Of a DNA stretch of 64,000 bases, positions 46,013 to 54,799 are shown piece by piece. Origin of the DNA: an uncultured Selenomonadales bacterium. Its GTDB lineage: Bacteria; Bacillota; Negativicutes; DSM-1736; Dendrosporobacteraceae. How positions within the stretch are numbered: position 1 is the stretch's first letter; every line of letters starts with the position of its first letter. The notes under the pieces are model-generated. The model had not been told where the DNA came from. It saw nothing but the letters and a program-made list of their open reading frames with translations, and made no database searches. A program made the translations under genes and the position numbers. Location: the NCBI GenBank assembly GCA_946407015.1, contig CAMJML010000005.1, positions 179,935-243,934 of the forward strand. The letters run 5' to 3'.

Positions 46013-46810
46013 ATGATTAAGATTGCAATAATTGGCGGAACAGGTGTTTATGATCCTAATATTTTATTAAACGTGCGCAGTGAAGAAATTAGTACACCAT
46101 ATGGTTCTGTTCAGTATAATGTAGGGGAGTATGCGGGAAAAGAAGTTGCCTTTCTTCCGCGGCATGGTAATAAGCACTCAATACCGCCACATCTAATTAA
46201 TTATCGTGCCAATATCTGGGCAATGAAGAAGCTGGGTGTTGAAAATATTATTGCAACAACAGCAGTCGGCTCATTAAATATTGAGATGAAACCAGGTCAT
46301 TTTGTGCTTGTCGATCAATTTCTTGATTTTACTAAAGGGAGAGCCAGTACCTTTTATGAAGGTGGGGAACGGGGGGTAGTTCACGTTGATCTGACTAAAC
46401 CGTATTGTGAAAAACTCCGTGAAACTGTTCATACTGCAGCCAAGGCATTAACTATTCCTATACATACGAAAGGTGTATACGTTTGTACAGAAGGGCCACG
46501 ATTTGAGACACCGGCCGAAATTAACATGTTTGCCCAATTTGGCGGTGATTTAGTAGGAATGACGAATGTACCTGAAGCCGTATTAGCCCGGGAAGCTGAG
46601 ATGTGCTACTCAACTGTATCCATGGTAACAAATTATGCAGCAGGTATATCACCACAGCCTTTGACACATGGAGAAGTGCTTGAGACAATGGCTGCAAATG
46701 GGGACAATATTAAAAAATTAATCATGAAGTCGATTGAACTTATTGAAGTTGGGTCGGCAACATGCAGTTGCTCAAAAGCACTTGCTGAATATGGCGGATT
46801 TAAACTGTAA
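46013..46810 (+). CDS. mtnP: Methylthio-nucleoside phosphorylase (MtnP family, possibly methylthioinosine type)
   Basis: 265 aa phosphorylase that splits 5'-methylthio-nucleosides into base and methylthioribose-1-phosphate. Motifs: IGGTGVYDP, PRHGNKHSIPPHLINYRAN, TTAVGSL, GPRFETPAE and GMTNVPEA. The base-recognition loop reads VTNYAAGIS with Asn207. Adenine-specific MTA phosphorylases usually have Asp there, while 6-oxopurine enzymes have Asn, which points to methylthioinosine or inosine-type substrates. That fits the deaminase MtaD four genes downstream. A TATAAT at 45961-45966 suggests the operon promoter; no clear -35. Start ATG 46013 after AAGGGTGA. Confidence 0.9.
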   Translation: MIKIAIIGGTGVYDPNILLNVRSEEISTPYGSVQYNVGEYAGKEVAFLPRHGNKHSIPPHLINYRANIWAMKKLGVENIIATTAVGSLNIEMKPGHFVLVDQFLDFTKGRASTFYEGGERGVVHVDLTKPYCEKLRETVHTAAKALTIPIHTKGVYVCTEGPRFETPAEINMFAQFGGDLVGMTNVPEAVLAREAEMCYSTVSMVTNYAAGISPQPLTHGEVLETMAANGDNIKKLIMKSIELIEVGSATCSCSKALAEYGGFKL

Positions 46811-46826
46811 AGGTGAGGTGTATGGA

Positions 46827-47873
46827 ATGCACTCTATGTCGTGGGAAGATACTTGCTTTAAACTTCTGAACCAAACCAAGTTACCCTGCCAAGTTGAATA
46901 TATACAATGCCAAGATTATAAAATCGTTGCGGATGCAATCAAACGGCTGGAAGTGAGAGGAGCACCGGCAATTGGTGCTGCTGCCGCTTTTGCTTTGGTT
47001 TTAGGAGCTCGCCAAATTGCTATGGACCATGATTTTTGGGATAAATTTCGAAATATTGCCGAGGAACTCCGCCAGACCAGGCCTACTGCAGTCAATTTAT
47101 TTTGGGCTTTAGACAGAATGCTTTCAGTCTCCAGCCGGTTTGTTGAAAAAAATGATATTCAAGGCTTGCTTGACGCTCTCGAACAAGAGGCCTTGAGTAT
47201 TGCCAATGAAGATAAGACAGTCAATAGTCGAATTTCTGCCTATGGGGCTGAGTTATTTACTGAGCCGTCAGCGGTACTTACTCATTGCAATGCAGGGGCA
47301 CTGGCAACAGTGGGCTTTGGCACTGCCTTAGGCGTTATCCGGCAAGCTTGGTCTGACGGGAAGATCACCCGGGTTTTTGCTGACGAAACCAGACCGTTAC
47401 TTCAAGGTGCGCGTTTAACGGCTTGGGAACTGATGCAGGAGAAAATACCGGTTACTTTGATCACAGACAGTATGGCTGGCTGGGTCATGAAAAATAAAAA
47501 AGTTCAAGCAGTAATCGTTGGTGCTGATCGCATTACGTTAAATGGAGATGTTGCTAATAAAATAGGAACCTACAGTGTTGCCGTATTAGCCAAGGAACAT
47601 GGTATTCCATTTTATGTTGCGGCACCTGTCTCAACTTTCGATTTTAATATGCAAACCGGCCAGGATATTCCTATTGAGGAGCGCAATTCGTCTGAGATAA
47701 CAAGTATTGCCGGTGTACAGATTGCGCCAACTGGTGTTGACGTGTATAATCCGGCTTTTGATGTTACGCCAAACGAATTCGTTTCAGCAATTATTACAGA
47801 GTATGGTGCAATCAGAGCTCCGTATACCGAGTCAGTGCGCAGATTACAACAAAAAGTAAAGGGTGAGTCATGA
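46827..47873 (+). CDS. mtnA: Methylthioribose-1-phosphate isomerase
   Basis: Converts methylthioribose-1-P to methylthioribulose-1-P. 348 aa. Motifs: [31 protein letters not shown] (catalytic Cys) and [18 protein letters not shown] (catalytic Asp). ATG 46827 is 6 bases after GGTGAGGTG; the frame extends back into mtnP but without signals. Its stop overlaps the ahcY start region. Confidence 0.95.
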   Translation: MHSMSWEDTCFKLLNQTKLPCQVEYIQCQDYKIVADAIKRLEVRGAPAIGAAAAFALVLGARQIAMDHDFWDKFRNIAEELRQTRPTAVNLFWALDRMLSVSSRFVEKNDIQGLLDALEQEALSIANEDKTVNSRISAYGAELFTEPSAVLTHCNAGALATVGFGTALGVIRQAWSDGKITRVFADETRPLLQGARLTAWELMQEKIPVTLITDSMAGWVMKNKKVQAVIVGADRITLNGDVANKIGTYSVAVLAKEHGIPFYVAAPVSTFDFNMQTGQDIPIEERNSSEITSIAGVQIAPTGVDVYNPAFDVTPNEFVSAIITEYGAIRAPYTESVRRLQQKVKGES

Positions 47874-49114
47874 TGAATTCAATGATTAGGGACATTTCTT
47901 TTGCTCCGCAGGGTCATGAAAAAATAAATTGGGTTAAAGAATTTATGCCTGTCTTAAATACACTTAACCGTGAAGTCGCTGCCAATAAACCATTGGCAGG
48001 TAAAAACATTGTCATCACCATGCATCTTGAAGCGAAAACGGCATACCTCGGAATTGTGCTGAAAAATGCTGGGGCAAATGTGGTCGTGACTGGCAGCAAT
48101 CCGCTTTCCACTCAAGATGACGTTGCGGCTGCCCTTGTTGATCAAGGAGTGGGCGTTTATGCATGGTACAATTGTACTAGTGAGGAATATGATCAATTTC
48201 TTCATAAGGCTTTAGATTCAAAACCGGATATTATTATTGATGATGGCGGTGATCTCGTTTCCTTACTGCATGGTGAGCGCAGTGAATTAGCTGCTAATAT
48301 TATCGGGGGCTCGGAAGAAACTACCACTGGTGTTATTCGCCTGCGGGCATTAGAAGCTGAGGGAAGACTTAAATTCCCTATGATTGCAGTCAATGACGCT
48401 TATTGTAAATATTTATTTGATAATCGTTATGGAACTGGTCAATCGACTTGGGATGGAATTATGCGTACAACCAATCTGACTGTTACCGGTAAAACTGTGG
48501 TGATTGCCGGTTATGGATGGTGCGGTAAAGGGGTTGCCATGCGGGCTAAAGGATTGGGTGCGAATGTTATTGTTACGGAAGTTGACCCAATTAAAGCGAT
48601 CGAGGCTGTTTTTGATGGATTTAGGGTTATGCCTATGGAGGAAGCCGCTTTACATGGAGAGATTTTTGTGACCTTAACCGGCTGCAAAGACGTCATCCGA
48701 GGCGAGCATATCAAACAAATGAAAAATGGTGCAATCTTAGCTAATGCAGGCCATTTTGATGTTGAAATTAATAAGCAGGATCTTGCGAATTTAGCGAAAA
48801 CAAGAAGAAGCGCTCGGAAAAACATTGAAGAATTTGTTTTGGATGATGACAGAAAAATTTATCTATTAGCAGAAGGCCGTTTGGTCAATTTGGCGGCAGG
48901 TGATGGTCATCCAACTGAGATTATGGATTTGTCATTTGCCTTGCAAGCGTTATCGGCAATTTTTATAGCTGAGCATCATAAGGAGTTAGACAAAAAAGTC
49001 TACACTGTAACAGAAGCCATGAATGGCAGGGTTGCACAACTCAAATTACAGGCTATGGGAATCGCTATTGATCAACTGACTCCTGAACAGGAAAAATATT
49101 TGAATCAGGCATAG
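47873..49114 (+). CDS. ahcY: Adenosyl/inosylhomocysteine hydrolase (AhcY family)
   Basis: About 413 aa NAD-dependent hydrolase that releases homocysteine from S-adenosylhomocysteine. The Rossmann motif is GYGWCGKG; substrate-side blocks are [11 protein letters not shown] and [13 protein letters not shown]. The C-terminus ends [12 protein letters not shown] and lacks the KPDHYRY tail of the long bacterial and eukaryotic enzymes, so it is the short archaeal/Thermotoga type. Some of that type (M. jannaschii) prefer S-inosylhomocysteine, the product of MtaD, which is encoded here too. Start at ATG 47873 or 47870, both close to GGGTGAG. Confidence 0.93.
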   Translation: MNSMIRDISFAPQGHEKINWVKEFMPVLNTLNREVAANKPLAGKNIVITMHLEAKTAYLGIVLKNAGANVVVTGSNPLSTQDDVAAALVDQGVGVYAWYNCTSEEYDQFLHKALDSKPDIIIDDGGDLVSLLHGERSELAANIIGGSEETTTGVIRLRALEAEGRLKFPMIAVNDAYCKYLFDNRYGTGQSTWDGIMRTTNLTVTGKTVVIAGYGWCGKGVAMRAKGLGANVIVTEVDPIKAIEAVFDGFRVMPMEEAALHGEIFVTLTGCKDVIRGEHIKQMKNGAILANAGHFDVEINKQDLANLAKTRRSARKNIEEFVLDDDRKIYLLAEGRLVNLAAGDGHPTEIMDLSFALQALSAIFIAEHHKELDKKVYTVTEAMNGRVAQLKLQAMGIAIDQLTPEQEKYLNQA

Positions 49115-49128
49115 CGGCAGGGAGTGTT

Positions 49129-49824
49129 ATGTTGGATACTGAAGTTCAAATTAAATCAAAAATCATAAGTTGTGGCTGTGATTTATTAAATACGGGGCTT
49201 GTAGTCGGAACTTGGGGGAATCTTAGTGCTAGGATTCCCAATACTTCTTTTATTGCGGTTACACCTTCCGGTAGAAATTACCGAACATTATCGGTGGATG
49301 ATATTGTTATAGTAGACTTGGACGGAAATGTGATGACCGGACATTTGAAACCGTCCTCGGAATTGGCGGTTCATTTAGAGGTTTACCGAAACCGGCCGGA
49401 TGTTGGTGCCGTTATTCATACACATAGTGTATTTGCCAGTGCCTGCGCAGTCGCGAGGCATTTCATTCCGCCCATTGTGGAAGACGTTGTTCAAGCTGTG
49501 GGTGGAGGTATTGAGGTTGCCGAGTATGCAATGAGTGGAACTAAGGAACTTGCGCAAAATGCGGTTCTAGCTTTAGGCACCAAAAATGCTGTGTTATTAG
49601 CAAACCATGGAGTGGTATGTTGCGGCTGTAATCTTGAAGAGGCAATGACGATATCTGGATTAGTAGAAAAAGCAGCCCAGATCTTTATTTATGCCAATCA
49701 AATTACTGGTGCGAAAACCTTAAGCAGTAATGATGTAGATTTGATGCGTGATTTTTATCTTGAAGATTATCGCAAACGTCAGGGAGGCATGGACAATGGC
49801 AAAAATTTTATTAAAAAATGCTGA
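49129..49824 (+). CDS. Class II aldolase, probably methylthioribulose-1-P aldolase
   Basis: 231 aa aldolase of the FucA/AraD family. Metal and active-site blocks: GTWGNLSAR, TPSGRNY, KPSSELAVHL, VIHTHSVFASACA and ANHGVV. FucA proper acts on fuculose-1-P, but the place between mtnA/ahcY and mtaD suggests cleavage of methylthioribulose-1-P (or 5-deoxyribulose-1-P) to DHAP plus an aldehyde, the DHAP shunt known from Rhodospirillum and E. coli strains (Ald2). No mtnB/C/D genes of the classical salvage pathway are seen. Its end overlaps mtaD by 29 bases. Confidence 0.85.
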   Translation: MLDTEVQIKSKIISCGCDLLNTGLVVGTWGNLSARIPNTSFIAVTPSGRNYRTLSVDDIVIVDLDGNVMTGHLKPSSELAVHLEVYRNRPDVGAVIHTHSVFASACAVARHFIPPIVEDVVQAVGGGIEVAEYAMSGTKELAQNAVLALGTKNAVLLANHGVVCCGCNLEEAMTISGLVEKAAQIFIYANQITGAKTLSSNDVDLMRDFYLEDYRKRQGGMDNGKNFIKKC

Positions 49825-51079
49825 GTATTTGGCAAGTGATGCGGTTGTAAAACAAGCCGATATTGCGATTGAAGGGACGGAAATTAGTACAATAGGTAAC
49901 ATAGGAAATGATTGGCAACCTGATAAAATTATTGATTGTACGAACAAGTTGGTAGTCCCTGGTTTTGTGAATACTCATACTCACGCCGCGATGACACTGT
50001 TTCGCAGTTATGCTGATGATATGCTGCTGATGGACTGGCTCCAGAATAAGATCTGGCCGGCAGAGGCCAATTTAACGGCTGAAGATGTGTATTGGGGTAC
50101 TCAACTAGCTATTGCTGAGATGATAAAATCAGGAACAACTACCTTTGCTGATATGTATTTTTTTATGCCTGAAGTAGCACAAGCTGTTTCGGATACCGGA
50201 ATAAGAGCAGTATTGTCCCGGGGAATGGCGGGTGTTGCGCCTACAGCACAGCAAGCTTTATCTGAAAGTGAAGCGTTTTTTCAGCAATATCACCGTTCGG
50301 CTGACGGACGCATTACGGTTATGTTGGGACCTCATGCTCCTTATACCTGCCCGCCCGAATATTTACGTAAGGTTGTTGAATTAGCCCAAAAGCTTGGGGC
50401 AGAAATTCATATTCATCTTGCCGAGACTGCAGGTGAGGTTGAGGAATGTAAAGCAAAATATGGGCAAACGCCAATCGCGTTAATGAATGAGCTAGGCGTA
50501 TTGGACTGCGGTGTTTTGGCAGCCCACTGTGTTCATTTATCTGAGGAAGATATTAGGATCATGAAAAGCAAAAATGTACGTGTTGCTCACAATCCAGGCA
50601 GCAATATGAAATTAGCTAGTGGAATTGCTCCACTGCCGGAAATGCTTCAGGCAGGATTAACCGTTGGGCTGGGAACAGATGGTGCTGCTAGCAATAATAA
50701 TCTGGATATGCTGGAGGAAATTAGGCTTACTGCTTTACTGCATAAGGTAAAAACCTATGATCCATTAGCGATTCCAGCGAAGACTGCAATTGCTTTGGCA
50801 ACCGAAATGGGTGCTCAGGCTGTTGGCTTGGCTGCGATTACAGGAAAAATTGCCAAAGGCTATAAAGCGGATATTGCCATTTTTGATATGAATGGATTGC
50901 ATTGGTATCCTAGACATGACCGATTGTCGCTCTTAACCTATTCAGCTGTTTCTAGTGATGTAGATACAGTACTGATTGATGGAAAAATCGTACTCGAAGG
51001 TAAACGCCTTACTACGATTGATGAAGAGCGGCTTAAGCAAGAAGTTGCTTCACGAGCATTGCGGCTAGTAAAAGCATAG
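49796..51079 (+). CDS. mtaD: MTA/SAH deaminase MtaD
   Basis: 427 aa amidohydrolase that deaminates the adenine ring of 5'-methylthioadenosine, S-adenosylhomocysteine and, in some organisms, 5'-deoxyadenosine. Metal ligands: HTHAAM, the HIHLAE block, and GTDGAASNNN; HAPYTCPPEYL is also typical. ATG 49796 is 8 bases after AGGGAGG; upstream in-frame codons lie in the aldolase gene. Co-occurrence with the phosphorylase and AhcY suggests a deaminate-first route. Confidence 0.92.
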   Translation: MAKILLKNAEYLASDAVVKQADIAIEGTEISTIGNIGNDWQPDKIIDCTNKLVVPGFVNTHTHAAMTLFRSYADDMLLMDWLQNKIWPAEANLTAEDVYWGTQLAIAEMIKSGTTTFADMYFFMPEVAQAVSDTGIRAVLSRGMAGVAPTAQQALSESEAFFQQYHRSADGRITVMLGPHAPYTCPPEYLRKVVELAQKLGAEIHIHLAETAGEVEECKAKYGQTPIALMNELGVLDCGVLAAHCVHLSEEDIRIMKSKNVRVAHNPGSNMKLASGIAPLPEMLQAGLTVGLGTDGAASNNNLDMLEEIRLTALLHKVKTYDPLAIPAKTAIALATEMGAQAVGLAAITGKIAKGYKADIAIFDMNGLHWYPRHDRLSLLTYSAVSSDVDTVLIDGKIVLEGKRLTTIDEERLKQEVASRALRLVKA

Positions 51080-51169
51080 TTTTTTACGTAATTTATTCTC
51101 TGATATAAAGGAAACTGGATAGCTTATCGCGAATAACATGCATATTTGGAATAATGCAGGAGGGATGGT

Positions 51170-52333
51170 ATGCTAGAACAGGCATTACGAATGCAAGGGC
51201 TAACTTCGGCTATTTTTTCTCAAGTAGACGATATGCGCAAGGCTGAACTAGCGCGTGGCAGGGATGTCATTACGCTCAGCATTGGCAGTCCGGATATGGC
51301 TCCCGCACCCCACATTGTCCAAGCACTTATGGATGGTGCTGCCGATTTAAATAGCTATGGATATACTTTGTCTAAAGGTCTTACCGAGTTTTTAAATGCA
51401 GTTGCTCTCTGGTATGAGCAGAAATTTGGCGTCGAACTCGACCCAACTCGGGAAATCCACTCATTGATTGGTTCCCAGGAAGGTCTGGCGCACATTAGCC
51501 TCTGTCTTGTAAACCCTGGCGATGTTGTACTAATTCCTGATCCTGGTTACCCTATTTATAGTGCTGGTCCTTTAATGGCCGGTGCTCACTTATACTATAT
51601 GCCGTTAACACCTGAGCAGGGCTTTTTACCAGACCTGGAAGCAATCCCAGAATCTATATTGAAGAAAACTAAAATTATGATTTTGAACTATCCTAACAAT
51701 CCTTTAGCAGCAGTGGCGCCCATTGAATTTTTTCGCAAAGTTGTTGAATATGCGAAACGCTATTCCTTTACTGTTTGCCATGATTTTGCCTATAGTGATT
51801 TGGTCTTTGACGATTATAAGCCGGCTAGTTTTTTATCCATTCCCGGTGCCAAAGATGTGGCTATAGAGTTTAATTCGCTTTCGAAAACTTATAATATGGC
51901 GGGATGCCGTGTTGGCTATGTGATCGGCAATTCAAAAGTGATTGAATTATTAGGGCGTTTAAAATCCAATTTTGACTATGGCATATTCAATCCTCTGCAA
52001 AGAGCGGCTATCGCCGCACTGACGGGACCACAGCAATGTGTCACAGATACGGCTAAGCAGTATCAGCGCCGGCGGGATATTATTGTTAATGGGCTCAATG
52101 CTATGGGATGGTGTGTAGATAAGCCTAAGGCAAGTATGTATGTCTGGGCGCCTGTACCTACGCAGCAGTCTTCTGTCGAATTTGCAGTTGATTTATTGAA
52201 AAATACAGGAGTCGCTGTCATTCCGGGAGTCGCATTTGGCCAGTTTGGAGAAGGATTTGTTCGCTTTGCGCTGGTACAACCTGAAGAAAGGTTGGAAGAG
52301 GCCGTTAAGCGGATTAAGCAGTGGTTAGGATAA
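51170..52333 (+). CDS. PLP aminotransferase, DapL-like class I
   Basis: 387 aa fold-type I aminotransferase. PLP lysine lies in NSLSKTYNMAGCRVGYV; other blocks are SIGSPDMAPAPH, GSQEGLAHISL, PDPGYPIYSAG and NYPNNPLAAVAP. Overall closest in feel to LL-diaminopimelate aminotransferases, which would connect to dapF at the start of the window. A methionine-salvage transaminase is an alternative given the neighbours. GGAGGGA is 5-6 bases before the ATG; a 90-base gap separates it from mtaD. Confidence 0.85.
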   Translation: MLEQALRMQGLTSAIFSQVDDMRKAELARGRDVITLSIGSPDMAPAPHIVQALMDGAADLNSYGYTLSKGLTEFLNAVALWYEQKFGVELDPTREIHSLIGSQEGLAHISLCLVNPGDVVLIPDPGYPIYSAGPLMAGAHLYYMPLTPEQGFLPDLEAIPESILKKTKIMILNYPNNPLAAVAPIEFFRKVVEYAKRYSFTVCHDFAYSDLVFDDYKPASFLSIPGAKDVAIEFNSLSKTYNMAGCRVGYVIGNSKVIELLGRLKSNFDYGIFNPLQRAAIAALTGPQQCVTDTAKQYQRRRDIIVNGLNAMGWCVDKPKASMYVWAPVPTQQSSVEFAVDLLKNTGVAVIPGVAFGQFGEGFVRFALVQPEERLEEAVKRIKQWLG

Positions 52334-52354
52334 GGATTGTGGGAGGTGCTGTAT

Positions 52355-52702
52355 TTGCAAGCTCTAAACTTTTACTCATCAAAATACCATATGCAATTGG
52401 TGGATCGCCGGAAAACTTGTACGATAAGAAGAGGCGACAAAAGGAATAAGTATCAGGAAGGCAATATTATTTGGGTGACTGTTGGTAAACGATTTGCCCA
52501 GAAGAAAAAAATTTATACAGCCATGATTGATAGAGTCTTAGTAAAACCTATTTCTGAATTGACGAAAGAAGATTTACAAGGCGAAAACCCAGAGATTACT
52601 AGCATCGATGATCTTGTAGAATTTTTGGAATCTATTTATGATAGAACGCTTGCTTTGAGCGATATCGTAACAGTAGTCTATTTTTCTGAAATCGTCGAAT
52701 AG
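52355..52702 (+). CDS. ASCH-like small RNA-binding-fold protein
   Basis: 115 aa. The pattern IRRGDKRNKYQEGNIIWVTVGKRF followed by YTAMIDRVLVKPISEL fits the ASCH/PUA-like beta barrel, in which the basic TIRxGDK segment contacts nucleic acid. No function is assigned. Start is a TTG at 52355, 6 bases after GGGAGGTG; the in-frame TTG at 52337 lies upstream of that site. It follows the aminotransferase by 21 bases and may be co-transcribed. Confidence 0.72.
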   Translation: MQALNFYSSKYHMQLVDRRKTCTIRRGDKRNKYQEGNIIWVTVGKRFAQKKKIYTAMIDRVLVKPISELTKEDLQGENPEITSIDDLVEFLESIYDRTLALSDIVTVVYFSEIVE

Positions 52703-52765
52703 CCAGTAAAAATATTTACCCGGTAAATGCACCAGGGTACGAATTTATTTAGAGGAGTGTTCTTA

Positions 52766-53344
52766 ATGTCAACAAAAAAAATTACTGCCGGTATTTCAGC
52801 TCGTCACGTGCATGTAACACGTGAACACCTTGATATTCTTTTTGGGGAAGGATATCAACTGACTGTAAAAAAAGATCTTTCCCAGCCAGGACAATTTGCT
52901 TCTAATGAACAGGTTGACGTAGTTACCGAGAAAGGTTCATTCAAGGGCGTCCGCATTTTAGGGCCGGAGCGCAAAAATACGCAAATAGAGGTTTCTCTCT
53001 CCGATGCAATGAAACTAGGCCTGAAAGCGCCAGTGCGCGATTCAGGTGATATTAAGAATTCTCCTGGCGTTAAATTAGTAGGACCTAAAGGATCTGTTGA
53101 TTTGGATGAAGGAGCTATTGTAGCTATGCGCCATATCCATATGACTCCTGCTGATGCTGCTGAATTTGGTGTTAGTGATAAGGAAGTTGTACAAGTCCGC
53201 TGTGGTGGTGAGCGCGGATTAATATTTGACAATGTTTTAATCCGCGTCAATGAAGCTTTTGCTCTTGAAATGCATCTTGATACCGATGAGGGCAATGCTG
53301 CAATGTGTAAAACAGGTGATTCTGTAGAATTAATTAAAAAATAA
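52766..53344 (+). CDS. pduL: Phosphate acyltransferase PduL
   Basis: 192 aa phosphotransacylase (acyl-CoA + Pi to acyl-phosphate + CoA). Zinc histidines lie in SARHVHV and RHIHM, with GPERKNTQIEVS and the second barrel intact. No N-terminal microcompartment-targeting peptide: the protein starts MSTKKITAGISARHVH. This and the absence of shell genes suggest the free, acetate-forming type (a Pta substitute). GAGGAG lies 7-8 bases before the ATG at 52766. A terminator separates it from the oxidoreductase genes. Confidence 0.93.
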   Translation: MSTKKITAGISARHVHVTREHLDILFGEGYQLTVKKDLSQPGQFASNEQVDVVTEKGSFKGVRILGPERKNTQIEVSLSDAMKLGLKAPVRDSGDIKNSPGVKLVGPKGSVDLDEGAIVAMRHIHMTPADAAEFGVSDKEVVQVRCGGERGLIFDNVLIRVNEAFALEMHLDTDEGNAAMCKTGDSVELIKK

Positions 53345-53349
53345 GATTC

Positions 53350-53395
53350 AAATTTAAAGACCTCTTGGATAGAATCCCAAGAGGTCTTTAAATTT
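53350..53395 (+). terminator. Terminator after pduL
   Basis: 19-bp perfect stem (53350-53368 with 53377-53395), 8-base loop, followed by TATGG; the T run is in the 3' arm. Confidence 0.88.
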
Positions 53396-53505
53396 TATGG
53401 CGTGATGAATACAGTATGATTATTAAAAAAACTGCGAAATTACTTTTGCTAAGCATACAATTATAATAAGATACGGTTCGCTTAGATCATGGGGGAGGGT
53501 TGGGA

Positions 53506-53709
53506 ATGCCAAAGCCTGTATTTAATACTGAAAGATGTAAAGGCTGTGGTTTATGCACAAGCGTATGTGTGAGAAATCTTATCTTCTTATCAGAACAGTT
53601 TAACAGTAAAGGTTATCAGCCGGCTTGCTGCAAGGATGACACTCGATGTATTGGCTGTTTAATATGTGCACGCACCTGTCCGGATGTTGTCATTGAAATT
53701 CACAAATAA
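53506..53709 (+). CDS. 2-oxoacid:ferredoxin oxidoreductase, ferredoxin-like delta subunit
   Basis: 67 aa with two complete 4Fe-4S motifs, CKGCGLCTSVC and CIGCLICARTCP. It carries electrons from the TPP subunit to ferredoxin. GGGGGAGGG lies 7 bases before the ATG at 53506. First of four genes in order delta-alpha-beta-gamma. Confidence 0.93.
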   Translation: MPKPVFNTERCKGCGLCTSVCVRNLIFLSEQFNSKGYQPACCKDDTRCIGCLICARTCPDVVIEIHK

Positions 53710-53722
53710 GGGGTGAAAAAAA

Positions 53723-54799
53723 GTGACGGAAAAAGTCCTCATGAAAGGGAATGAAGCGATTGGTGAGGCAGCGATAGCAGCCGGGTGTAGATATTATTTT
53801 GGTTATCCGATAACACCACAGACTGAGTTAGCTGAGTACATGGCGAAACGAATGCCGGAAGTAGCCGGCGTATTCTTGCAGGCAGAGAGTGAAATTGCAG
53901 CTATTAATATGGTTTATGGCGCGGCAGGAGCAGGAGCCCGAACCATGACCTCTTCCTCCAGTCCGGGAATCAGTCTCAAGCAGGAGGGAGTTTCCTATAT
54001 TGCCGGGGCTGAGCTGCCGTGCGTGATTGTTAATATCGTTCGGGGAGGACCTGGCTTGGGAAGTATTCAACCTTCTCAGGCAGACTATTTCCAGGCAACA
54101 AAAGGTGGTGGTCATGGAGATTACCGTAATATTGTTCTGGCGCCTAACTCCGTACAGGAATTAGTAGATTATACCTATTTGGCTTTTGATCTTGCTGATC
54201 AGTATCGGAATCCTGTCATGATTCTTGGTGACGGTGCCCTTGGGCAAATGATGGAGCCTGCCGTCTTGCCTGAAACGAATCAACAGGTAACAGATAAGCC
54301 TTGGGCAGCCTGCGGGTTAAAAGGAAGAAGAAAGCCCAATATTATAAATTCTTTATATCTAGATCCGAATAGACTTGAGCAGCATAATCTTCATTTACAG
54401 CACAAATATCAACTCATTGAACAATCGGAAGTTCGCTATGAAGAATATCATACGGAAGATGCTGAGTTGATTATTATTGCTTATGGCATAACCTCACGAA
54501 TTGCTCGTACGGCAATTGAAAAAGCGCGAAATGCAGGCCGGCGAATTGGCATGTTGCGGCCGATTACTTTATGGCCATTTCCAAGTCGGGCCATTCGTGA
54601 ACTTGCACAGAAGACAAAAGCCTTTTTGGCACTGGAATTAAGTGCCGGCCAAATGGTTGAGGATGTTAAATTAGCTGTGAACGGTGCCAGGCCTGTTTAT
54701 TTTTATGGGCGAATGGGTGGAGTAATACCAAGCACTCAAGAGCTTTATGAACAAATGATCCAAGTTATTTCCGGTGAAGGAGGAAAGGGTGATGACTGA
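53723..54799 (+). CDS. 2-oxoacid:ferredoxin oxidoreductase alpha subunit (KorA/VorB type)
   Basis: 358 aa. Pyruvate/2-oxoacid oxidoreductase domain I and II: KGNEAIGEAAIAAGCRYYFGYPITPQTE, TSSSSPGISLKQEG, RGGPGLGSIQPSQADYFQATKGGGHGDYR and NPVMILGDGALGQMMEP. Sequence is of the kind annotated as 2-oxoisovalerate (VorB) or 2-oxoglutarate (KorA) enzyme; substrate is not decided by these motifs. GTG start 6 bases after AAGGGGTGA. Overlaps the beta subunit gene by 8 bases. Confidence 0.92.
   Translation: MTEKVLMKGNEAIGEAAIAAGCRYYFGYPITPQTELAEYMAKRMPEVAGVFLQAESEIAAINMVYGAAGAGARTMTSSSSPGISLKQEGVSYIAGAELPCVIVNIVRGGPGLGSIQPSQADYFQATKGGGHGDYRNIVLAPNSVQELVDYTYLAFDLADQYRNPVMILGDGALGQMMEPAVLPETNQQVTDKPWAACGLKGRRKPNIINSLYLDPNRLEQHNLHLQHKYQLIEQSEVRYEEYHTEDAELIIIAYGITSRIARTAIEKARNAGRRIGMLRPITLWPFPSRAIRELAQKTKAFLALELSAGQMVEDVKLAVNGARPVYFYGRMGGVIPSTQELYEQMIQVISGEGGKGDD

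Noticed and set aside
52855..53295. 146-codon minus-strand frame inside pduL
   Set aside because: Antisense to a well-conserved gene with intact zinc motifs; Ser/Pro/Arg-rich composition typical of shadow frames.
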